A stretch of DNA of 64,000 bases from Gallaecimonas xiamenensis 3-C-1 (GTDB lineage: Bacteria > Pseudomonadota > Gammaproteobacteria > Enterobacterales > Gallaecimonadaceae), in NCBI RefSeq assembly GCF_000299915.1, contig NZ_AMRI01000024.1, positions 1 through 64,000 of the forward strand, read 5' to 3'. The translations under genes were made by a program, and so were the position numbers. Shown in pieces: positions 34,157-42,328 of this stretch (positions are counted from its first letter, which is position 1; every line of letters begins with the position of its first letter). The notes beneath the pieces are model-generated. The model saw only the letters and a program-made list of their open reading frames with translations, searched no databases and had not been told where the DNA came from.

Positions 34157-34993
34157 TTAGCGCTGGCTCAGCGGCCAGGTCAACAGCAGTAGCTGCGTCA
34201 GATTCAGCGCCCAATGGCACAGCACGGCGGGCGCCAGGCGGCCGGTCAGCTGCAGCATCAGGCCGTAAAGCCCGCCGGCCAGGGTCGCCAGCCCCACATA
34301 ACCCCAGCCACCGGCCAGATGCGCCATTCCGAAAAGAATGCTGCTCACAAGCAACGCCAACGCGCTGCCCCAGCGCGGTTGCAGCCAACGGAGCAGCAAC
34401 CCTCGAAACAGCAGCTCTTCAGCCATACAGGTGTTGAGGAGGTTGGTAGCCGCCAGCAACCAGAACCAGGGGCTAAGCCCCGGCTGCCAATCAACCAGGC
34501 CGCTGGCCATGGCCAGCAGGGTAAGCAGCGCTATCCCCATGGGGGCCACGGCCAGCGCCCACCAGGAAGAGAACCGCCAGGGTTTGGCTAACGAGGGCGC
34601 CACCAGGGGGCACCAGCACAGCAATGACCAAGCCACCAGCACCTTGTCGGTATTGAGGTAAAGGTTCACCGCCACGCTGCCGGTTTTTACCACCGCCTGC
34701 TGCGCCAGTAGGAGGCCTTGGTAACCAGGTAGCTGATGCACCATCAACCCCAGGCTCAGCCCAAACCATAACAGGCCCCTTAGCCAAGCCAGCCAGGCAG
34801 GCCCTGGCTGTTCCTTCATCCAGGCGGTCAGGGCCACATAGCTCAAGGCCAGCAGACAAAACGACCAACCGGCGCCCCCCAGTGGCAGCAACAGGAGCAG
34901 CGTCACCGGTAGTCCATAGCGCAGCCAGCGCACCGGGCTTAGGCCGGCGGCCAGTATCAGCAGTGAATAGCCGAGAAACAGTATCGCCATCAT
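34157..34993 (-). CDS. CPBP-family intramembrane metalloprotease
   Basis: 278 residues, mostly hydrophobic with about eight membrane helices. The abortive-infection/CPBP signature is present: AEELLFRGLL (Glu 192, Glu 193, Arg 197), FGMAHLAGG (His about 225) and HWALN (His about 260, Asn 264). These residues form the intramembrane glutamic/metalloprotease site in the Rce1/CPBP family. Members process bacteriocins or prenyl proteins, or support immunity. Substrate unknown. ATG 34993 directly follows the remnant of another gene on the same strand. Confidence 0.88.
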   Translation of the reverse strand: MMAILFLGYSLLILAAGLSPVRWLRYGLPVTLLLLLPLGGAGWSFCLLALSYVALTAWMKEQPGPAWLAWLRGLLWFGLSLGLMVHQLPGYQGLLLAQQAVVKTGSVAVNLYLNTDKVLVAWSLLCWCPLVAPSLAKPWRFSSWWALAVAPMGIALLTLLAMASGLVDWQPGLSPWFWLLAATNLLNTCMAEELLFRGLLLRWLQPRWGSALALLVSSILFGMAHLAGGWGYVGLATLAGGLYGLMLQLTGRLAPAVLCHWALNLTQLLLLTWPLSQR

Positions 34994-35140
34994 CCCTTCT
35001 CCGGCTGATACCAGGCCATGACCTCGTCAATCAGCACGCGCATCAGCCGGGTGCGATAGCGGCCTGGCCGGTCAATAAAATGCAGTGGCCATGGCCGCCC
35101 TTGGAAATCCGGCCCTAGCCGGCAGAGCCGGCCGTCAGTC
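34994..35140 (-). pseudogene. Possible C-terminal relic of a LysR-type regulator
   Basis: The minus strand between the FKBP stop and the CPBP start reads in one frame as LGPDFQGRPWPLHFIDRPG followed by RLMRVLIDEVMAWYQPEKG and a stop. This resembles the end of a LysR effector domain. There is no start codon upstream, since the frame runs into the end of the FKBP gene. It is most simply a short fossil, but could be chance. Confidence 0.3.
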
Positions 35141-35476
35141 GTCCCGGGTCAGCACTTCCAGCAGCTCGATTTCAAACACCAGGTTGGAACCGGGTTTGAT
35201 ATGAGGGCCGACCTGGCGGTCGCCATAGCCAAGCTCTGCCGGCACCCACAGCTTACGCTTGCCGCCTACCTTCATGCCCATCAGGCCGATATCCCAGCCC
35301 TTGATCACCCGGCCAGTGCCGATAACACACTGGAAAGGGCGGCCCTTGGCATAGCTGGAGTCAAACTCGGTGCCGTCTTCCAAAGTGCCTCTGTACTGGG
35401 TGGTGATAAGGGCTCCTTTGACCACGGCCTTACCGTCCCCCAGTTGCAGATCCTCGATTTTCACTTCGCTTGTCAT
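35135..35476 (-). CDS. FKBP-type peptidyl-prolyl cis-trans isomerase
   Basis: 113 residues forming a single FKBP domain without signal peptide. Typical motifs are present: VKGALITTQYRGTLEDGTEFDSSYAKGRPF, GRVIKGWDIGLMGMKVGGKRKL and the C-terminal GSNLVFEIELLEV. It catalyses proline isomerisation of folding proteins in the cytoplasm. The gene is separate from its neighbours. The ATG is at 35476, the first methionine of the domain. Confidence 0.9.
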   Translation of the reverse strand: MTSEVKIEDLQLGDGKAVVKGALITTQYRGTLEDGTEFDSSYAKGRPFQCVIGTGRVIKGWDIGLMGMKVGGKRKLWVPAELGYGDRQVGPHIKPGSNLVFEIELLEVLTRDD

Positions 35477-35504
35477 GGCACTGCCGCCTTTGGTTGCAAA
35501 GCCC

Positions 35505-36026
35505 CTAGTCTACCTCGATATGGGCCAGCTTGGCCCGCAGCCGGGCCACTAAGCTGGCGGCGTCCAGGTCATCCGCCGCCAGCCCATGGCAAAGGGTCAT
35601 AAAGTACAAATCCGCCAGTACCTCGCCCTGGCCAGGGTCTGTGGTCAAATGGGCCTTGAGGCTGTCCAACTGGGCCTGGAAAGGCTGTGGTTGCCACAAC
35701 AATTCCTTGAACAGCTCGCGGCTGAACTCCCTGTTGCTCAGGTAGAAGTCGTAAAGGTAGGTGGCGTAATGGAGCAGCCGGGCCTTGGCATCCAGGCTGC
35801 TGTCGGTGCCGGCGGCCAGGGCCAATACCTGGTCTACCAGGTGCAGCATGCCGCCCTTGAGCAGCGCCAGCTTGCTGGGGAAGTGGCTGAAAACGGTGCC
35901 GTCCGCCACCCCTGCGGCCCTGGCTATCTGGCGAGTGCTGGTCTGGGTATAGCCTTGGGCTTGGAACAGGTCCCAGGCGGCCTTGAGGACGGCATCTCGG
36001 GTCTGCTGTTTTTTACTGTCGGCCAT
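35505..36026 (-). CDS. TetR-family transcriptional repressor
   Basis: 173 residues. An N-terminal TetR HTH (TRDAVLKAAWDLFQAQGYTQTSTRQIARAAGVADGTVFSHF, about 8-48) is followed by a variable ligand-binding domain. I prefer ATG 36026, which sits at the usual position before the HTH with GGAG upstream; a start at 36047 is also possible. It is divergent from a DUF2214/racemase pair, and tandem palindromes between them are its likely operators. Its ligand is unknown. Confidence 0.88.
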   Translation of the reverse strand: MADSKKQQTRDAVLKAAWDLFQAQGYTQTSTRQIARAAGVADGTVFSHFPSKLALLKGGMLHLVDQVLALAAGTDSSLDAKARLLHYATYLYDFYLSNREFSRELFKELLWQPQPFQAQLDSLKAHLTTDPGQGEVLADLYFMTLCHGLAADDLDAASLVARLRAKLAHIEVD

Positions 36027-36064
36027 GGGGAGGCTCCGTTGTTTCACAGAGCCTAGTTCAGAAA

Positions 36065-36100
36065 TTGAGCACGCTCAAATCCATTTTTGAGCATGCTCAT
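36065..36100. promoter_or_regulatory. Tandem palindromic operators, probably for the TetR regulator
   Basis: Two copies of a near-identical 14-bp palindrome, TTGAGCACGCTCAA (36065-36078) and TTGAGCATGCTCAT (36087-36100), are spaced 22 bases centre to centre. They lie between the divergent TetR and DUF2214 genes. Paired TTGAGC/GCTCAA half-sites are typical of TetR-family dimers binding as two. Confidence 0.8.
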
Positions 36101-36216
36101 TTTTAATGATCGCCTTGCCTTACAACAGGCTTTGCCCGGTCTTCTGGACGCTGGCGTTGGCGATAAAAAAGCCGCATGCTAGGAGCGCCTCTCGCCTGGA
36201 AAAACAAGGACTACCC

Positions 36217-36654
36217 ATGCTGGAAGACGCCCTGATCCGCTATCTGCATTTCGTCGGCATCATCGGCTTGGCCGCCGCTCTGGTGGCCGAGCACCTGTTG
36301 CTGGCCCCCAGGTTAAGCGGCCCGCAATTAAGACGCCTGACCAGGATAGATGGCCTTTACGGCATCAGTGCCCTGCTGGTGCTTGGGGCCGGCCTGACGT
36401 TGTGGCTGGGCGTCGGCAAACCGGCCGCCTTTTATAACCTCAACGGTCTGTTCCACCTCAAAGTCACCCTCTTTGTATTGCTGGCGCTGTTGTCCATCTA
36501 CCCCACCCTGTTCTTCCTGAAACACCGCAACAGCCAGGCGGATGAGGTGGCCATTCCCAAGGTGATCATCATGCTGATCCGCACCGAGTTGCTGTTGCTG
36601 CTGGTGATACCGCTGCTGGCGGTACTGATGGCTAAAGGGGTGGGATTGTCATGA
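36217..36654 (+). CDS. DUF2214 family membrane protein
   Basis: 145 residues with four membrane helices. It begins MLEDALIRYLHFVGIIGLAAALVAEHLLLAP, as in DUF2214, then has GISALLVLGAGLTLWLGVGKPAAFY, HLKVTLFVLLALLSIYPTLFF and a final helix. I chose ATG 36217 with AAGGA upstream over an upstream start at 36106. The gene overlaps the racemase gene by four bases (ATGA), and the TetR palindromes lie upstream, so both are probably under its control. Confidence 0.8.
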   Translation: MLEDALIRYLHFVGIIGLAAALVAEHLLLAPRLSGPQLRRLTRIDGLYGISALLVLGAGLTLWLGVGKPAAFYNLNGLFHLKVTLFVLLALLSIYPTLFFLKHRNSQADEVAIPKVIIMLIRTELLLLLVIPLLAVLMAKGVGLS

Positions 36655-37361
36655 CGCAGCCAAACCATGGGCCATTGCCTATCGGCATATTGGCCATCAG
36701 TGGCGAGGGGGCAGCCCTGTGTTATCGCACCCTGGTGACCGAAGGGGCAGAGCTGTTGGGCCCCCATGCCCACCCCGAAATTGCCCTGCACTGCTTTTCC
36801 ATGAGCCAGTACATGGGCCCTTTGGAAGCAGGGGACTGGGACAGCGTGGCGGCCTTGATGAAGGGGTCGGCGGACAAGCTGGTAGCCATGGGCGCCCGTT
36901 TATTGATCTGCCCGGATAACACAGTGCACCCGGCAGTAGAGAAGCTGAGGCCCCAAAGCCCGGTACCCTGGCTGCATATCGCCGAAGTGGTGGCCCAAGA
37001 GGCCAAGGCCAAGGGTTACCGGCGCCTGGGTATCCTGGGCACCCGCTTTTTGATGGAAGGCCAGGTTTACCCAAAGGCCCTTGGCGCCCAGGGGCTTGAG
37101 GCCCAGATCCCGAACAGCGACCAGCGCCAGGGCATTCACCAACGGATCTTCGACGAGCTGGTTTATGGCCGTTTTGAGGCCGCAAGCCGCCGCTATTTTC
37201 AAGACGTTATCGAAAGCCTGGCGGCTGGGGGCTGCGACGCCGTGGTGCTGGGCTGCACCGAGATCCCGCTGCTGATAAGCCAGGCCGATTCAGTGTTGCC
37301 GGTGCTGGACTCCACCCGGCTGCTGGCCAGGGCGGCCCTCAGGGCGGCCGTCACCAACTGA
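36651..37361 (+). CDS. Aspartate/glutamate racemase family protein (YgeA-like)
   Basis: 236 residues of the Asp/Glu racemase fold. The C-terminal catalytic Cys is in VVLGCTEIPLL (about residue 200). The N-terminal partner motif is ICPDNTVHP, where the residue just before NT is Asp rather than the catalytic Cys of classical aspartate racemases. YgeA-type broad racemases also deviate here, so amino-acid racemisation is plausible but a different reaction is possible. It is translationally coupled to the DUF2214 gene and converges with the nucleotidase gene, overlapping it by about 70 bases. Confidence 0.82.
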   Translation: MTQPNHGPLPIGILAISGEGAALCYRTLVTEGAELLGPHAHPEIALHCFSMSQYMGPLEAGDWDSVAALMKGSADKLVAMGARLLICPDNTVHPAVEKLRPQSPVPWLHIAEVVAQEAKAKGYRRLGILGTRFLMEGQVYPKALGAQGLEAQIPNSDQRQGIHQRIFDELVYGRFEAASRRYFQDVIESLAAGGCDAVVLGCTEIPLLISQADSVLPVLDSTRLLARAALRAAVTN

Positions 37362-38516
37362 AGGCGCCAGGCAACCGGCCTTTCGCCAGCGGCAAGGGGG
37401 CTTGCTTGGGGCCAGGCACTGCTCGTTTCGGCACAGCACGGCCCCCAGGGTCCAGCTGACATCCAGGTCAGGTGAATGGGGGTCGACCCCCAGGCTGTCC
37501 AGATACAGGGGCAGGTAAGCCACCCGGAAACAGGCGGTACTGGGCTGGTAGCATTGGCCCTGGTTAAGACAGCAACTGTCCAGTTGGTCCGGAGTGTTGT
37601 ACTGAAAAGCACCGGTCAACAACCAGTCTTTTACCCCAGCCTTTTCGGTAGGTACCTGACGATAGCCCCCCTGGCCCTGGCCTTGAAAGTTGTAGGGGTC
37701 TTTAAGGGCACGGCCCAGGGTCAGAGGTAGCTGGGCCTGGCATTGTCCAAGTTGCCAGTTAGGGTCCTTAACGCCTGCGCCGTAGCGACAAGCGTGCGGC
37801 ACTCCCAACACCTTGGGAGCCTCGTCCTGGCCCAGGCCAAGGAAGGAATAGCTGTAAAAGTCCAGGGTCTGCCCCTCCAGGCGCACCTGTTGCACGGCGT
37901 CGTCGGCCCGGTCGCAGGCCGGGCAGGGAAAGGCCACCTGGCTTGAGGCGCCCCCCATCTCGACAATCCCCATATCGCTGCGGCCCAGGCGGGCACGGGC
38001 CGCCAGCCAAGCATAGAAGCCCTCTTCAAAGCCGGTCAGGGTCCTGGCGTCGATCGCCACCGCCGGCCCCAGCAGCCCTGCCAGGGCTTGCTGCACCTCT
38101 TGCCAAAGGGCGACGCTGGCCACCGGGTCTTGCTGCTCGGCCAGGCGCATGCCGGCCGTGGCCAGCACCGACACCGATTGCAAACGGCAGGCCTGCTGCC
38201 AGTCAAAACCTTGCCAGCGCGGCTGACCTTCTGAATTGGTGGGGCCGTCTTGACGCAGCGCTTCCAGGCTATTGGCCAGATCGGCGGCCAGGGCCGCCAT
38301 GGCCTTCGGCCCCTGGTGTTGGCGCACCGGGTCGGCCAGGGCACCAAGCTTGGCACCTGGCCATGGTTGCCAACCGCCCTCTTGCTGCACATAGAGGAAT
38401 AAGCGGGTGCCGCTGGACCCGGCATCAAATACCGCCCGGCAAGCCGGTTTGTCGGCAGCCTGCACCGCCCAGGCCAACCCCAGTAACAGGGCCACCAGGC
38501 CCCTTATCCATCCCAT
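37290..38516 (-). CDS. Secreted GDA1/CD39-type nucleoside di/triphosphatase
   Basis: 408 residues with a signal peptide (ending about AVQA-AD at residue 20). Apyrase conserved regions are clear: ACR1 DAGSSGTR (31-38), ACR2 ATAGMR (119-124), ACR3 GFEEGFYAW (162-170, catalytic Glu) and ACR4 VEMGGASSQVAF. The family hydrolyses NTPs and NDPs outside the cytoplasm, here in the periplasm or beyond. CD39 enzymes are well known from Legionella and eukaryotes but not widespread in bacteria. ATG 38516 starts the signal peptide. Its last 24 codons overlap the convergent racemase gene, an unusual tail. Confidence 0.88.
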   Translation of the reverse strand: MGWIRGLVALLLGLAWAVQAADKPACRAVFDAGSSGTRLFLYVQQEGGWQPWPGAKLGALADPVRQHQGPKAMAALAADLANSLEALRQDGPTNSEGQPRWQGFDWQQACRLQSVSVLATAGMRLAEQQDPVASVALWQEVQQALAGLLGPAVAIDARTLTGFEEGFYAWLAARARLGRSDMGIVEMGGASSQVAFPCPACDRADDAVQQVRLEGQTLDFYSYSFLGLGQDEAPKVLGVPHACRYGAGVKDPNWQLGQCQAQLPLTLGRALKDPYNFQGQGQGGYRQVPTEKAGVKDWLLTGAFQYNTPDQLDSCCLNQGQCYQPSTACFRVAYLPLYLDSLGVDPHSPDLDVSWTLGAVLCRNEQCLAPSKPPCRWRKAGCLAPSVGDGRPEGRPGQQPGGVQHRQH

Positions 38517-39001
38517 TTCAAGCTCCCCTCTTGGCATGGGGCGCCAGCTTACCCCAGGGGCAGTTCGAGCCCAAGGGCCAGACGGAACTTGCCGGCCGGC
38601 GGTAAATCCACAAGGCGAAACTTCTGATAGCAAAAGATCTGCTTTGACTGGTTTTCTTATCGCCGCACTCAGGCGGGGTCTTCCCACCCTGCTGCTGGCC
38701 TGCTTGCTGCCGTGAAAGTCCCTGGCCGGGGTGGCGTGACTCACCTTCAAGTACAAAGTGGGGGGTCTTGGTAAGGGGCGTACTGGTCAAGCCCAGGGAT
38801 GACGGCAAGCCCAAGCCGGTTATCGGCTACAACGGCGAGGCGGATAACAAGGTCTTGGTGCACCACACAACGGACCTGGCCGCTCGCCTTCAGATCCTTG
38901 GCAAACCACACCAACTGCTGCTCTCGGCGGCAACCATGGTCTTAACCAGCGGCACCAAGAGATACTGGCGGCCCTTAAAGACCGGTTCGGTCGCTACCTG
39001 T
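38517..39001. other. Intergenic stretch with a probable gene fossil
   Basis: No intact gene. Plus-strand text near 38768-38900 reads plausibly (VLVKPRDDGKPKPVIGYNG) and resumes in another frame as HQEILAALKDRFGRYL and a stop before 39002. This looks like a frameshifted relic of an unidentified protein. The remainder may hold the promoter of the nucleotidase gene. Confidence 0.35.
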
Positions 39002-39030
39002 AAAAAAGCCCCGCGAAGCGGGGCTTTTTT
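39002..39030. terminator. Bidirectional rho-independent terminator
   Basis: Perfect 13-bp stem AAAAAAGCCCCGC / GCGGGGCTTTTTT with a GAA loop, directly downstream of qmcA on the minus strand. Confidence 0.95.
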
Positions 39031-39031
39031 C

Positions 39032-39892
39032 TTACTTCATCAAACCACCCATCAGGGTGCGGATGGCGGCGGGGATATCCCCCGGCAGTACCACCATCTT
39101 GCTGTTTTGGGAGGTGGACATCTCTTTCATGGCCTCCACGTAGCGCTCGCCCAGCAGGTACATCACCGGCAGTTCGTTGTTCTGTACCGCTGCCGATACC
39201 TTCTCGATGGCGGTCTGGCTGGCGGTGGCCAGCACCACCTGGGCTTCGGCGTCGCGGCGGGACGCTTCCAGGCGGCCTTCCGCCTGCAGTATGGCGGCGG
39301 CCTTTTCACCGTCGGCACGGGTCACGGTGGCGCGGCGGCCACGTTCGGCAGCGGCCTGCTCTTCCATGGCCTTTTGCATGGTGGGAGAGGGGTTGATGTC
39401 CTGGATCTCGACGGTCTTAAGGGTAATGCCCCAGTCGGCGATGTCGTCGGAGATGGCGCCCTTGAGCTTGGCCTTGATGGCGTCACGGTTGGACAGGGCG
39501 TCGTCCAGGTCCATCTCACCTATGATGGAACGCAGGGAGGTCTGCACCAGGTTCTGGATGGCGATGCTGTAGTTCTCCACACCGTAAACGGCCTTCTCGG
39601 GGGAGACGATATTGATGTAGGCCACGGCATTGGCGATGATCACTGCGTTATCGCGGGTGATCACTTCCTGTGACGGGATATCCAGCACGATATCCTTGGT
39701 AGTAACCTTGTAGGCCACCAGGTCGATATAGGGGATGATGAAGTTCAGGCCGGGACCCAGGGTGCGGCTGTATTTACCCAGGCGCTGGATCACGTACTTG
39801 CTGCCCTGGGGCACTATCTTGACCCCCATCAGCAGGGTGATCAGCACCAGCAGGAAGAAGACTCCGGCCGTAGCCATTCCATTGAACATCAT
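39032..39892 (-). CDS. qmcA: SPFH/Band-7 protein QmcA (stomatin-like)
   Basis: 286 residues. An N-terminal membrane helix (about 8-27) is followed by the SPFH domain with GKYSRTLGPGLNFIIPYID and DAVAYINIVSPEKAVYGV-type text, then an Ala/Glu-rich coiled coil (AMEEQAAAERGRR). Such proteins form large oligomeric cages in the inner membrane linked to protease regulation and lipid domains. NfeD-like ybbJ lies upstream in the same direction with 36 bases between, the standard pair. AAGGA precedes the start codon. Confidence 0.93.
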   Translation of the reverse strand: MMFNGMATAGVFFLLVLITLLMGVKIVPQGSKYVIQRLGKYSRTLGPGLNFIIPYIDLVAYKVTTKDIVLDIPSQEVITRDNAVIIANAVAYINIVSPEKAVYGVENYSIAIQNLVQTSLRSIIGEMDLDDALSNRDAIKAKLKGAISDDIADWGITLKTVEIQDINPSPTMQKAMEEQAAAERGRRATVTRADGEKAAAILQAEGRLEASRRDAEAQVVLATASQTAIEKVSAAVQNNELPVMYLLGERYVEAMKEMSTSQNSKMVVLPGDIPAAIRTLMGGLMK

Positions 39893-39928
39893 TGCGCTAT
39901 TCCTTCTCTGAATGTAAAGCGTACGGAT

Positions 39929-40381
39929 TTAACGTTTCTCAACGATCAGGGTATTCCCCGACACTTCCACCACGAATACCCGGTCACCCAGGGCAACTTC
40001 GTTGTTGCAGATAAAGGGCCATTCGTCGTCCCCCAGCAGCGGCGTAGTAAAACGCACCACACCACGCTGCCCTTCTACCGGCAGCTTGATCACTTGGCCG
40101 GACTCACCCTTTACCGCCTCGCTGGCGATGCCCGCCTTGGTGCGGTCTTTCATCAAGGGGCGGAAAAAACGGAACCAAAGCAGGGTAAAGGCACAGGACG
40201 CCAGGGCCCAAAGGATAATCTGCAGCGGTACCGACAGGGGCACCCCAAGAGCCACCAACAAGGACACCACCAAGGCTCCCAGGCCAAACCAGAATACGGT
40301 GAAGCTGGGGATAAATATCTCGGCGATCATCAGCAACATGCCGAAGATCAGCCAATGCCAGTATTGGGGTTCAAAGTCCAT
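39929..40381 (-). CDS. ybbJ: NfeD-like membrane protein (YbbJ)
   Basis: 150 residues with two or three membrane helices at the N-terminus (HWLIFGMLLMIAEIFIPSF, GLGALVVSLLVALGVPL). A C-terminal OB-fold NfeD domain follows (GESGQVIKLPVEGQRGVVRF, LGDRVFVVEVSGNTLIVEKR). NfeD proteins partner SPFH proteins. The downstream qmcA confirms the assignment. Confidence 0.92.
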   Translation of the reverse strand: MDFEPQYWHWLIFGMLLMIAEIFIPSFTVFWFGLGALVVSLLVALGVPLSVPLQIILWALASCAFTLLWFRFFRPLMKDRTKAGIASEAVKGESGQVIKLPVEGQRGVVRFTTPLLGDDEWPFICNNEVALGDRVFVVEVSGNTLIVEKR

Positions 40382-40523
40382 TTGCCGTCCTCTTAGCCAT
40401 TCGCTAATGCATGGTCCCCTGATGGGCGGGGAATTGCAATGTCCAATCTCCTACAAAGCCATGCAGAGATCGCCCGGTCAATACAGATGTATCCCTTTGA
40501 ATTTATTCGGCTTAACCTGAGCT

Positions 40524-41447
40524 TCAACCTTTGGTGCCCAAAGCCTGGCTACACTGGTGCACCCATTGGCGCAACCAGCGATGCAAGGGGTCCTGGTGGC
40601 TACGAGGGTGCCAAACCTGTTGGAACTGCACCCGGGGGAGGTCCAGGGGGCAGGGCAGCATCTGCAGGTCCGGCTGTGACAACACGGCCTGGCGGGCTAC
40701 CTGGCTCAGGCAGGTCAACAGCAAGTCACTGCCCACCAGGGCGCTGGCCGGGGCCAGGAAGCTGGCATAGGCCGCCGCAATGTGGCGGCGCAGGCCTTTG
40801 GCGGCCAGGGCCTGGTCCACCAACCCCTTTAGGTCCCCTTTGAGGCTGGTGATCAGATGGCGGCTGGCCACATAGGTGTTCAGATCCAGGCCCTTTTGCA
40901 GCTGTCTGTTGCTACGGCTGGCCAAAACCACGAAATGGTCCTCGAACAAGGCTTGCTGGTGCAGCTCGCCGGGCAGATCACCAAAGAAACCGGCAATGGC
41001 CAGGTCGGCGCCGCCCTGCTCCAGGGCCGCCTTGGGCAACTGGCCCTGCAGGCCCCGGCAGGACAGGGTCAGCCCAGGGGCCTTGGCCTGCACCTTGGGC
41101 AGTAACAGCGGCATCAGGCTTTGTTCGACGATGTCTGTGGTCGCTATGACAAAGGTGCCCTCTACTTGGGAAAAGTCTTCGGCAACCAGGCCTTCGAACA
41201 GTTGCTCACTGCAACGCAGTATTTCGTTGATACGGGGTGCCACCGCCAACGCCAGAGGCGTGGGTACCATGCCCCTGGCATGGCGTACGAAAAGGGGATC
41301 GTTGAAGTCCTGGCGCAGCCGCTTGAGGGCATGGCTGACGGCGGGCTGGCTCATGGCCAGCCGCTGGGCAGCGGCAGAAAGGTTGCGCTCTTCGAAGATC
41401 ACCCGAAACAGCAGCAGGAGATTGAGATTCTTGCTTTTAATATTCAA
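40524..41447 (-). CDS. LysR-family regulator (NahR/LeuO-like)
   Basis: 307 residues. An HTH at about 8-65 (NLLLLFRVIFEERNLSAAAQ, MSQPAVSHALKRLRQDFNDP) with LFVRHARGMVPTPLA is typical of the NahR/NodD/LeuO branch. The start codon is TTG 41447, because an in-frame stop lies a few codons upstream and no ATG precedes the HTH. A perfect palindrome covers this start. It is divergent from the DJ-1/PfpI gene, its likely target. Confidence 0.88.
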   Translation of the reverse strand: MNIKSKNLNLLLLFRVIFEERNLSAAAQRLAMSQPAVSHALKRLRQDFNDPLFVRHARGMVPTPLALAVAPRINEILRCSEQLFEGLVAEDFSQVEGTFVIATTDIVEQSLMPLLLPKVQAKAPGLTLSCRGLQGQLPKAALEQGGADLAIAGFFGDLPGELHQQALFEDHFVVLASRSNRQLQKGLDLNTYVASRHLITSLKGDLKGLVDQALAAKGLRRHIAAAYASFLAPASALVGSDLLLTCLSQVARQAVLSQPDLQMLPCPLDLPRVQFQQVWHPRSHQDPLHRWLRQWVHQCSQALGTKG

Positions 41448-41458
41448 ATTTTGAATAT
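41440..41458. promoter_or_regulatory. Palindrome overlapping the LysR start, likely LysR operator
   Basis: ATATTCAAATTTTGAATAT is a perfect 9+1+9 palindrome with the T-N11-A character of LysR boxes. It covers the TTG start of the LysR gene and sits about 80 bases from the divergent DJ-1 gene, consistent with autoregulation and divergent control. Confidence 0.65.
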
Positions 41459-41539
41459 CTCAAATAACTAACTTTCATTTCTTTTATAGCTTACCACTGC
41501 CTAAGCTGACAGCCCTTCACTGGAGCGAGGAGAAACCCT

Positions 41540-42286
41540 ATGAACAAAGCTATTGGTTGGGCCGCCACTCTGCTGGCCCTGGTAATAAGCACCACGGCCC
41601 TGGCTGCCGACAGGGTGCTGATGGTGGTCAGCAGCCACCAGCAAATGGGAGACACTCAGGAAAAAACCGGCTTCTGGATGGCCGAACTGACCCACCCCTA
41701 CTTCGCCCTGACCCGTGCCGGCCTGGATGTGGACGTGGCCAGCATTGCCGGCGGCATGGCCCCGGTCGACCCGCGCAGCCTGGCCGAGCCCGACTCCGCC
41801 AACCAGCGCTTCCTGAACAACCCCGCTACCCGCATGTTGATTGACCACAGCAAGGTACTGGCCAAGGTCGATCCCAAGGACTACAAGGCGGTGGTCTTCG
41901 TGGGTGGCCACGGCACCATGTGGGACTTCCCCAACAACCCCGCCGTCAACCGAATCGCCGCCCGCATCTACGACAAGGGTGGTGTGGTTGCAGCCGTCTG
42001 CCACGGTCCTGCGGCTCTGCTGGGCATTACCCTCAAGGACGGCAGCAAGCTGCTGGCCGGCAAGCAGGTAACCGGCTTTGCCAACACCGAGGAAGACGAA
42101 GTGGGCCTGTCCAAGGTGGTGCCCTTCTCCCTGCAAGACCAGCTGATTGAAGCCGGGGCCCGTTACAGCAAAGGTCTGAACTGGCAACCCAAGGTGGTGG
42201 TGGACGGCCGCTTGATCACCGGCCAGAACCCGGCATCGGCCCACCAATTGGGCCTGGCCGTGGCCAAGGCCGTCAAAGGCGCCTAA
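41540..42286 (+). CDS. Secreted DJ-1/PfpI (Hsp31-like) family protein
   Basis: 248 residues. A signal peptide (1 to about 22, TTALAAD) precedes a type 1 glutamine amidotransferase-like domain. The nucleophile elbow is AAVCHGPAALL (Cys about 153), and the early acidic residue lies in KTGFWMAELTHPY. Related Hsp31 proteins act as chaperones, glyoxalases or deglycases. Export to the periplasm is unusual for this group. A good GAGGAG ribosome binding site precedes the ATG. Confidence 0.87.
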   Translation: MNKAIGWAATLLALVISTTALAADRVLMVVSSHQQMGDTQEKTGFWMAELTHPYFALTRAGLDVDVASIAGGMAPVDPRSLAEPDSANQRFLNNPATRMLIDHSKVLAKVDPKDYKAVVFVGGHGTMWDFPNNPAVNRIAARIYDKGGVVAAVCHGPAALLGITLKDGSKLLAGKQVTGFANTEEDEVGLSKVVPFSLQDQLIEAGARYSKGLNWQPKVVVDGRLITGQNPASAHQLGLAVAKAVKGA

Positions 42287-42303
42287 GACAAGCACCCGAC
42301 AAC

Positions 42304-42328
42304 AAGCCCCGCATCAGCGGGGCTTTTT
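42304..42328. terminator. Bidirectional rho-independent terminator
   Basis: Stem AAGCCCCGC (42304-42312) / GCGGGGCTT (42317-42325) with loop ATCA and a T run. It lies between the convergent DJ-1 and HxlR genes. Confidence 0.9.

Noticed and set aside
38768-39673. A 301-codon plus-strand frame running antisense into qmcA
   Set aside because: Its last two thirds is the mirror of qmcA and crosses a perfect terminator. Only the first part may be a real gene fossil.
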